This document shows, in pieces, positions 52,693-61,200 of a stretch of 64,000 bases of DNA; within the stretch, counting starts at the first letter, position 1, and the number at the start of each line of letters is the position of its first letter. The notes under the pieces are model-generated. The model worked only from the letters and a program-made list of their open reading frames with translations, did not search any database and was not told the origin of the DNA. The position numbers and the translations under genes were made by a program. The DNA is taken from assembly GCA_964577615.1 (NCBI GenBank), contig CAZNZW010000002.1, positions 43,445 through 107,444 on the forward strand, in the 5' to 3' direction. Origin of the DNA: QNYZ01 sp964577615. GTDB taxonomy: Bacteria > Desulfobacterota > Desulfobacteria > Desulfobacterales > QNYZ01.

Positions 52693-55179
52693 ATGGGGCT
52701 GGGCATGAACCAGAACAGGTCCGGGGGTCAGAATAACGGGCATGGGAAAAGATTACAGCACACGGTATACCTGCTGATTCTGGCTATTTTTACCCTGGGA
52801 ATTATTTTTCCGTATCCGGCGGTCGCCTTTCGCTACCAGAATGCGCCAGCGGGTCATGATTTCACCATCATCGGTCTGGGGGTGTTTCGGCAGAACCTGA
52901 CATCAGTGAAGGGGCCGGAAGATCTGTTTGAAGACAGCGACGATGGATTGACGGAAGGGTATACCAATCGGTCGCAGCTGTCGGTGTATGGAGAAGGCCA
53001 GCTTTACCATGACTATACATTTACCTTAAAGAGTCACTACGACGAAGAAGCTACCGACAACCAGAACGAAAACGATTTTACCATCCTGTTTGAACTTCAC
53101 AAAGACAAGCATTTCATGATTCTGGGCGACCATGAGGACGGCGCTTTTCAGGATACGGTTTTTACGGCCCTGGATGAAAAGATACGGGGAATAACGCTCC
53201 ACGCCGGATATGCCCGGGGCGGCGCCACGGTCATGGCGGGCGCCCTTAGAGGCGAAACGACAACAGATGAGATTCGTGGGGATGGGACATCGGGTCCGTA
53301 CCGGCTGGAGGAAGCGCCGGTCATCGAGGGCAGTGAAAACGTCACCATCGAAATTCGTGACCGATCGAATCCGAACCGGGTGATCCAGCGCCGGTCCCTG
53401 GGCCGGGGGCGGGACTACCGGATCGATTATAATGACGGCGAGATCCGGTTTGACCGCCCGGTGGATGAACAGGATTTTCGGGGCAATCCAACCTTTATTG
53501 TGGTTACCTACCAGTTCGACTCTCCGGGCGGACGCTACAAGCGTGTGGCCTGGGGAACCCGGCTCACGATAGCGCCGACGGACTCGATCCAGCTGGGCGT
53601 GACCTATCTGGCCGACGGTCCGTGGCAAGACAGTGACACGGGCGACGCGCTGGACCATCGGCGCCAGATTTACGGTACCGATCTCGCCCTCAAGTTTACC
53701 GAGCGGTATAAAATGCGCGTCGAACTGGCCCTCAGCGAGATCCCGGAACTGTCCGGCGGGCAGAAATCGGACGCCATGGTGGTTGATATCGATACCAACC
53801 CCATCGATCCGTTGCGGATTTACGGTCGCTACTGGCGGGTTGAACGGGATTTTCTTACTTTTGGCAACCTGAATCTTCAATCGGACAACGTTGTTGACCA
53901 GATTGATCTGGACCAGCCGTTTGCATTCAAAAGTGCCAGCCTGGAATTCGATCTGGATCCGAATATCAGTGTGAACCATGGCACCAACGAAGAGTCATAT
54001 GGCCTGTCCGCGGCCTATGACCTGACATCTTATCAGAGTGTATCGGCCGGATTTCGGGAAACAAAGGATGATATTCCGGAGGCGGAAGATCCCCGGCAGA
54101 AAACACGCAGTCTCTTTGCCGCGTACAAGCGGATTCATCCGGAAAAAACCAGCTGGCTTCTGGGAATCGAAAGGATCGATAACGAAAATGATGACACGCC
54201 CTCGACCCTGGACACCACTGTCAGCCGGGTGATCGGCGCTGCCAAACAGCCGGTGGGCACGTTCCGGTATGTGGGCGATACGTATCTGCAGCTTGCTTAT
54301 CAGTTTGAGGATTTCAGCGATAATATCAAAAGTGACAACGACACCAAAACCCACGATGCCCTGGGCCGGATCGAATTTCACCCTCTCCGGGAAGTGACTG
54401 TTTACGGCGAGCAGGGAGAGCGGTTTCTGTATGAAAATGCTGAAGACGACTATACCCGCCGGACGGATACGACCATGGCCGGCGTACAGGGTATTTTTAA
54501 CCGGTACGCCGATGTGGACATCAGCGCCAAATTCTCCCGGGAAGTGGATCTGATTGATCATCGCACGGCCGAAAAAGAACAGACCTATACGATTCACTGG
54601 ACCAGTCAGCCGCTGGATGTCGTAAAAACCCGGCTTAAATACGAATATCGCAAAACTGATGATAGACGGGCCCCTCGGGAGAACGTCCGCAACATCTATG
54701 GCGGGGAACTGTTCTGGGATATCTTTTCCAATCTGCTGGCTACGGCCAAGTACGAATATGAAGAATCGAAAACGACCGCACCGGCCAAGCCGGATGAAAA
54801 GACAACGAATGACGACCTGACGCTGCGGCTCGACTACAAGCTGAGGCGCTGGTTCAGCCTGTTCGGGGCATATCGGCTGGAGAACGAAAAAGTCAGGGTG
54901 CCGCCTCTGGACACGACGGATACCCGGACGACCACCTGGGTATTTGGCGCGAAATACCGGATCAACGCCAAATGGGATGTGCTCACCGGATATAAGGATA
55001 AAAAAGTGGAAGATGCCGTCGAAGACCATCGCAAGAAATATTTTGCCGAGGTGGGGTATCAGCTTTTTACGTTTCTCAAGGTAGCCGTGGGATATGAATA
55101 TGTCGATTATACGGACGAAGACACGGGCGAAACGTTTGAATCCAATGTGGGATATGTGAGCTTGATTGGAAAAATCTGA
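52693..55179 (+). CDS. Outer-membrane beta-barrel-like protein, 828 residues
   Basis: Start ATG 52693 with GAGGAGG upstream; the longer frame from a TTG at 52639 has none. A signal peptide (HTVYLLILAIFTLGIIFPYPAVAF) is followed by an N-terminal part with DFTIIGLGVFRQNL and a segment GPYRLEEAPVIEGSENVTIEI ... GRDYRIDYNDGEIRFDRPV, a pattern I associate with large surface proteins of this phylum. From about residue 280 to the end there are many alternating amphipathic strands (e.g. YKMRVELALSEI, LRIYGRYWRVERDF, VKTRLKYEYRKTDD, FLKVAVGYEYVDY) with acidic turns, ending VGYVSLIGKI. This fits a barrel of about 30 or more strands. No known family name can be given. Followed at 95 bp by two secreted-protein genes. 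Confidence 0.65.
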   Translation: MGLGMNQNRSGGQNNGHGKRLQHTVYLLILAIFTLGIIFPYPAVAFRYQNAPAGHDFTIIGLGVFRQNLTSVKGPEDLFEDSDDGLTEGYTNRSQLSVYGEGQLYHDYTFTLKSHYDEEATDNQNENDFTILFELHKDKHFMILGDHEDGAFQDTVFTALDEKIRGITLHAGYARGGATVMAGALRGETTTDEIRGDGTSGPYRLEEAPVIEGSENVTIEIRDRSNPNRVIQRRSLGRGRDYRIDYNDGEIRFDRPVDEQDFRGNPTFIVVTYQFDSPGGRYKRVAWGTRLTIAPTDSIQLGVTYLADGPWQDSDTGDALDHRRQIYGTDLALKFTERYKMRVELALSEIPELSGGQKSDAMVVDIDTNPIDPLRIYGRYWRVERDFLTFGNLNLQSDNVVDQIDLDQPFAFKSASLEFDLDPNISVNHGTNEESYGLSAAYDLTSYQSVSAGFRETKDDIPEAEDPRQKTRSLFAAYKRIHPEKTSWLLGIERIDNENDDTPSTLDTTVSRVIGAAKQPVGTFRYVGDTYLQLAYQFEDFSDNIKSDNDTKTHDALGRIEFHPLREVTVYGEQGERFLYENAEDDYTRRTDTTMAGVQGIFNRYADVDISAKFSREVDLIDHRTAEKEQTYTIHWTSQPLDVVKTRLKYEYRKTDDRRAPRENVRNIYGGELFWDIFSNLLATAKYEYEESKTTAPAKPDEKTTNDDLTLRLDYKLRRWFSLFGAYRLENEKVRVPPLDTTDTRTTTWVFGAKYRINAKWDVLTGYKDKKVEDAVEDHRKKYFAEVGYQLFTFLKVAVGYEYVDYTDEDTGETFESNVGYVSLIGKI

Positions 55180-55274
55180 CACCGGTTGCTTGATATGGAA
55201 AAAAATCCGGGAAGATGATGCAGGAATATTTTTTTGAATCTGAAGTTGGGGTATCGATACCGGGAGGATATAAA

Positions 55275-58151
55275 ATGGATAGACGGCGATCCGGATGGGC
55301 GCATCTGACAATTACGGGGATGTGTGTGTTGATGGTTATCGGCGCATGGGCAGCTCCTGTGCACGCCCAGCGGCAGGGGCGGTTTTTCGAACAGGTTGTC
55401 ACTTCCGGTGCCGGGGGTGGTGATTTTAGCGTTTCTCACGGCAGCGGTAACCCCATTCACTGGACACACTCACTATCCGCTTCCGATATTGCAGCCGCAA
55501 ACAGTGGCGGCGTCATCGTCGATGCGTGGGATGTGGATTATCCGGGAGGCACCGAGCATGACCGGTTAACGATCAACGGCCGGGATTATGGGTTGCTTGA
55601 GGGGCGCAACAATCAACTTTATACCAATGAAAAATCAATTTCGGTGGGCGATCTCCACGCCGGCAGCAACGCTTTCAAGGTTGACCCCGATGAACTGAAC
55701 CAGGGCTGGGTCCTGCGGATTGAACGGTCCACCCTCTATCTCTACGCCGATGACGATTTTGATATCACGGCCACACCGGATACCCGATCGGTGTCCCCGA
55801 CGGATACGGCGACCTATTCGGTTCGGATCGATTGGATCGGGGTCTGGGATAACGACGTGGACCTGTCAGTCGCCGGTCTGCCGGCCGGGGCTGAAGCGGT
55901 TTTTTCTCCATCAACGATAACGGCCGACGGCGGGGCGGGTACCCTGACCGTGACGCTGACAAATGTGGCGCCAGGTACCTATCCCATGACGATCACGGCG
56001 ACCGGAACGGCCGATCATGGAGACAATCATGGTTCCAGGCAGGTGACGCATACCGCCGGGGTGGAGCTGGTTGTGGTCGAGAGCGGTCCTCCCGGGGGAT
56101 TTACTCTGTCAGCCGATCCGTCAACCCGCCATATCAATCAGGGCGGCGCGGCGGCATACGATGTCACGGCCCTGTTCAACGAAACCTGGAACAGCCCGGT
56201 GACCCTGGCGGTTACCGCTGGTTTGCCGGCCGGAGCTGTAGCGGTGTTTGACACTCAAACAGTAACGCAAGATGGTGAGCTGCGCCATCTGACGGTTACG
56301 TCTGCGCTGGATACGCCCGCGGGGACCTATACCCTGACAATCACGGGTACCGGTAACGGTAAAAAAGGAGCGGTCACCCGGACGACAACAGTCGATCTGG
56401 TTGTCGGCCAGTCCGGATTTACGCTGGCCGCCAAGCCGAAACGGATCGAAGTGGAGATTGGCCAGACGGTCTCGGGTAAGATCCGAAGCCGGTTTTTTGG
56501 CGACTGCAAGGGTCCGCTCACGATCAAAATTAAAGATTCCTATTGCGTTGTGGGGACCAAAACCGCGCAGGATTTTAATCAGGTTGATACGCCGGATAAA
56601 ATTGTAGCACGCCTGCTGCGGACGTCACTGACGCCCGATGATAATGATACGGATCTAATGATGCGGGTGGGCCTTGAGATGGCTCCCGGTGAGTATAATA
56701 TCGTTATAAGGGGCAGAGGGTGCGGACAGAAAGATCAGAATGTAACGGTAAGGCTGATTGTCAAAGCAGCCCATCTGAAAATTACCAAACGCCAGAGTCA
56801 GACGGCCGTTAATCCAAACATGGTCCAGATCTACTCCATACGGGTGGAAAATCAGGGCCTGGCGCCGGCCACGGGTGTGACGGTAATCGACGAAATGGCA
56901 TCCGATCTTTCGTACGTGAGCGATACGGCGGTGGATGCGACGCATAGCGTTGCCGCGGGTACGCATACGTGGATTTTCAACAAGCCGCTCAGGCCCGGCG
57001 CATCTTTGACCTTTAACGTCAATGCCCGGGTCAATGCCTTTGTCCGTGCGGGAAGAAGTATTTCCAACCGGGCGATCGTTGTTGCCGATCAGATGCCGAC
57101 ACCGGTGGTGTCCAACACGGTGACGGCGACGACCGGATATGTTGCCGTGACACCGGATGGCATCCAGGTGACCAAGCGGGCGCTGAAGCACGACGCGCGG
57201 GTGGGCGGTATTCTAACTTACCGGATTGAAGTAAAAAATATCAGTCAGGCCGGTCCGGTTTTCGATATTGAGCTGAAAGACCGGATGCCCGGCGGGTTCA
57301 AGATCCCGGCGGGTAAGACGCTTAGGGATGGATCAGCGTATAGCGATCCGGCCCGTCGAGGCAGGGTCTATACCTGGCGGTTGGGAAATCTGGGGCCGGG
57401 TGAACGCACAACCATCACTTACCAGGCTGTCGTTGGAACCAACGCGGCGTCCGGGCGAAATGAGAATACGGCGACGGCCACAGGAAAAGACGGTGGCGGG
57501 AACCGGGTCAGCGGATCGGACAGCGCGTTGGTGATGCTGGGCGCTGGTGATATCGAGGAATTGGGCCAGATTAAGGTGCTGGCCTATCGCGATCGCAACC
57601 ATAATGAGATGCGCGATGGGTCGGATCAACCCATGGCAGGCGTCGAAATCATTCTGGTTCCGCCGGGATTGAAACAGGCCACTGATGAAAAAGGCGAGAC
57701 GGTTTTTACCGAACTCAGGCCGGGCCAGTATGTGGTGGCGGTCAATGAATTGAAACTGGCCGAAGATGTGAATGTATCCGGTGATACCTCACGAGTGGTG
57801 AGACTGCTTGAAGGTGAATCAGCAGATTCGCCATTTCTTCTGTACATAGACCCCGGCATAGGCAAACTCGTTGTCCGGGTGTTTTCGGACAGGAACAGGA
57901 ATGGTGCGTTTGACGATCAAGAGCCGGTCGTGGAGACCTTTACAGCCTTGCTGGATGGAAAAACGAAATCCAGGGGGAAAAACGGGCAGGTGCTTTTTTC
58001 CCGTCTCGAGCCGGGGCAACACACGCTGATGATTGACGCCGGAGGTAAAAGAATATCGAAAAAAGTGGATATCCAAACAGGCCACAACGGCTTGGACATC
58101 CCCATGATTCCTTCAAGGCTGAAGATCAAAATCCAGCCATCCGGCGAGTGA
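55275..58151 (+). CDS. Secreted DUF11/SdrD-type multidomain surface protein, 958 residues
   Basis: ATG at 55275 chosen for GGGAGGA upstream. Signal peptide with AWAAPVHAQ cleavage region. Residues about 35-170 are an unassigned beta-rich domain; about 170-390 hold two or three Ig-like repeats (FDITATPDTRSVSPTDTATYSV, FTLSADPSTRHINQGGAAAYDV); about 395-500 another beta domain with two or three Cys; then two DUF11 modules (ITKRQSQTAVNPNMVQIYSIRV, VTKRALKHDARVGGILTYRIEV) and two SdrD_B/CNA-B-like modules (IKVLAYRDRNHNEMRDGSDQP, LVVRVFSDRNRNGAFDDQEP). DRN(R/H)N motifs could bind calcium. There is no LPXTG or PEP-CTERM signal. Likely exported and surface-attached; partner of the barrel gene upstream is inferred from position. 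Confidence 0.75.
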   Translation: MDRRRSGWAHLTITGMCVLMVIGAWAAPVHAQRQGRFFEQVVTSGAGGGDFSVSHGSGNPIHWTHSLSASDIAAANSGGVIVDAWDVDYPGGTEHDRLTINGRDYGLLEGRNNQLYTNEKSISVGDLHAGSNAFKVDPDELNQGWVLRIERSTLYLYADDDFDITATPDTRSVSPTDTATYSVRIDWIGVWDNDVDLSVAGLPAGAEAVFSPSTITADGGAGTLTVTLTNVAPGTYPMTITATGTADHGDNHGSRQVTHTAGVELVVVESGPPGGFTLSADPSTRHINQGGAAAYDVTALFNETWNSPVTLAVTAGLPAGAVAVFDTQTVTQDGELRHLTVTSALDTPAGTYTLTITGTGNGKKGAVTRTTTVDLVVGQSGFTLAAKPKRIEVEIGQTVSGKIRSRFFGDCKGPLTIKIKDSYCVVGTKTAQDFNQVDTPDKIVARLLRTSLTPDDNDTDLMMRVGLEMAPGEYNIVIRGRGCGQKDQNVTVRLIVKAAHLKITKRQSQTAVNPNMVQIYSIRVENQGLAPATGVTVIDEMASDLSYVSDTAVDATHSVAAGTHTWIFNKPLRPGASLTFNVNARVNAFVRAGRSISNRAIVVADQMPTPVVSNTVTATTGYVAVTPDGIQVTKRALKHDARVGGILTYRIEVKNISQAGPVFDIELKDRMPGGFKIPAGKTLRDGSAYSDPARRGRVYTWRLGNLGPGERTTITYQAVVGTNAASGRNENTATATGKDGGGNRVSGSDSALVMLGAGDIEELGQIKVLAYRDRNHNEMRDGSDQPMAGVEIILVPPGLKQATDEKGETVFTELRPGQYVVAVNELKLAEDVNVSGDTSRVVRLLEGESADSPFLLYIDPGIGKLVVRVFSDRNRNGAFDDQEPVVETFTALLDGKTKSRGKNGQVLFSRLEPGQHTLMIDAGGKRISKKVDIQTGHNGLDIPMIPSRLKIKIQPSGE

Positions 58152-58220
58152 TTAGAGCCGCATATTAAATAATTGAATTTGAAAAAACGGACAACCAAAG
58201 CGGGTAAAAGGGATAGAATA

Positions 58221-61200
58221 ATGGATAAGAGAACAATGCTGACGAGATGCTGCCTTGTTTGGGTCGCAATGATGATGGCTTTCTGGTTGGGAACTCCGGC
58301 ATTCGCCCAAAGCGGTATCAGTGGCGCTCTGCAGATGAATCTCTGTGACCAGGAGACTTATACCATTACCGTGACAAATGACGGCGCCGATCCCGCCTGT
58401 CACCTGGTAGTGACCTCCTCTTTACCCAATTCGAACTTCACCTATGTCAGCAATACCAGCAATATCAGTCTTGGCTGCGCCAACAATGAACCTGTGATCA
58501 ACGGCAACAATGTCACCTGGGACATTAATACCCTGTGTGGTTCGACGACGCTTGCCCCAGGGGCATCTTTTACCATTGAATATGCAATTTCGACCAATTG
58601 TGAAACCGTGTCCGGCTCCAATCCGGTAAATATTTCGTATACCGATTGCCCCAATGGTGCGGTGCTTACGGATACCGATTCTCTGTCCATTGAAATTCTT
58701 CCCGGAGATGTGGTTGTGCGTAAAACGCCTGCAATTGTTTCCGCGGGCATCGGAGAAACGGCGACCTGGACAATCACAGTGGAAAATACCGGCCTGGGCA
58801 CTATTGAAAATGTTGAAGTGACTGATCTGCTTCAGGCCGGCCTGGCCTATGACTCCTCTGTTCCGGCCGGAAACAACACCGGCGCGACAACGACCTGGAC
58901 GTCTGCCCAGGTGCCGGCGCTGGCGGCAATCGCCCCGGGTGATACGGTTGATATTACCGTGAACGCCACGGTGGTTTCCTGTGAAAACCTCGACAACATG
59001 GCCGATGTCCGCTGGGGGTGCGGCGGCGGTAATACCTGTTATGACACCGCCATTGACGGCGGTACGGCCACAGCCTCGGNNNNNNNNNNNNNNNNNNNNN
59101 NNNNNNNNNNNNNNNNNNNNNNNNNNNNNNNNNNNNNNNNNNNNNNNNNNNNNNNNNNNNNNNNNNNNNNNNNNNNNNNGGCGGTAATACCTGTTATGAC
59201 ACCGCCATTGACGGCGGTACGGCCACAGCCTCGGTTGAACTGGTGCGTCATTCGCCCGATTTAACGGTCTCTCCGGGGCCGGTAGCGTTTAACTATTGCG
59301 AAGGCACCCTGTCTGATCGACAATTGGAAATCGAAAATATCGGCGATGGCGCTTCTTTTCCCGACGACGGTGCCGGCAACAACTCCCAGGTATGCGTCAA
59401 TTTTGGGGGGCTGGTGGTTTCCAATGTACGACCGGGCGGAGTGACTTATACCAATGGCTGTTTCAATCTGCCCCGAATTGAAGGTGGCGGGAATCTGGAA
59501 ATTCTTTACGATCTCACCCATACTGATTTGTGCGCGGGTTCCGGTTCCGGTTCTCTGGCCTGGGAGCCGCGATATTATGATGAATGTGGCAATGAATATC
59601 TGTCTCAGGTCATTTTAACCAGCTATACCGAGCCCAGCGATATTCCGGAGCTCATCGTTAACAAAACGGGCGTCTCTGAAATTGAGATCGGCAACATTAT
59701 AAGCTATCATATTGATGTCGACTATCAAGGTGCCACCAATTGTAATGGTAATCCCACCGCTCCGGTCACGGTAACCGATACCTATCCCGCTGGTTTTACC
59801 GTGAGCAATGCCGACGGAGGTGTTATTGACGTCAACAGTAATACCATCACCTGGACTTACGATCCCGGCGTAAACCCCAATTTTAATGCGGATGTTTCAC
59901 TTCAATTACCCGATGACTGTGCGGCCTATTGCAACCGGGTCCTTACCAATACGGTGGAAGCGTCTGTGGCCGACTGCTGTGTGGCGGGCAATTGTGTCCG
60001 CAATGCCACCGCCACCGCCGACACGGCCATTGAGTGCAGCGGCGGCATTGCAACGACTGATAAATCCGTGGCGCCCGCGCCCATTCAAAGCTGTGAAGCA
60101 TTCGATTATGCCAATACGTATACATTCACCAATAATGCCGCTCTGGCCGGCATTACGCTTGACGAGTTAACTTTTTCAGAAGACGCAGCCAATAACCAGC
60201 AGTATATCGCCGGCTCACTGGCAGCCACTCTGGATGGCGCCGATCTCAGTGGTTGTGTTGCCATCACCGACAATACACCGGGCGGCACACTCGATCTGGA
60301 CTTTTCAGGATGTCCCGTGACGCCGGTCCAGAGCGCCAGCCTGATGATCGGTTATCGCCTGGAACTAACGGAAAATTCCACCCCGAATCCCGGCTGCGGC
60401 GATCCACATACATGGTACGACTGGTCCACCCTCGACCTGGGGAGCGCTGCCGGTCAATGCCTGACGGACGGTCAACTGCATGAAACCGTGCAACCGGTAG
60501 TCGAACCTCCGGTGATGACCCTGGACATCAGTGGCTTTCCAACCCTGATGACGACCTGCGACACGTTTGATGTAGATATTACCATCAACCGGACCAGTGC
60601 CACCGGCAGACCTTATGATGTCGAACTGCGTCTGGATACGACAAATTATACCTTCGTTCGATTCAATAGCTATGATGGCATCCATCCGGTATCAGGACCG
60701 ACTGACAATGGGGCCTATGTTTCTTTTAACTATGCGGATCTTTTTGCCGGCGGCGATACCCAGGCTGTTATCCATGCCACCATCCGAAAAGTCTGCGGCG
60801 GGGATGCCGGTTTTTCCGCCACCCTTTACTACGATGACAACTGTGGTAATGATGCCACAAGCGACCAGGAGTGCAGCGCCTCCTTTAACTATGCACCACC
60901 GCTTTATCTCGATGGCCGCGTGATCATCGAAAAGAATCCCGAGATCGTCTTTGCCGAAAACAACCAGGTCCAGTGGACCATTTACGTGACCAGTACCGGC
61001 CAGGGCCCTGCCCGAAATGTGTGGGTGGACGATGTGCTCGGTGCCGGTCTGACATTTGCCAGTGCTGTTGTGAGCCCGGATAACGGTGATGTGACGATAC
61101 TTCCAAATAGTGACCATACGGGCGCAGCCATCAACGGCGCTTCAATTATCATCGATGAAATGGCCGCCGCCCAGCGGCGGACGATTACCTTGACAGCCGA

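Noticed and set aside
53995..55311. 438-residue minus-strand frame opposite the barrel gene
   Set aside because: No signal, no recognisable domain, and the plus-strand gene has signal peptide, ribosome site and barrel-strand pattern.
59025..59234. True tandem repeat or frameshifted pseudogene in the giant surface gene
   Set aside because: The duplicate is exactly 55 bp, flush with both ends of a 100-N placeholder, and its collapse restores the frame, so an assembly artefact is the simpler explanation.
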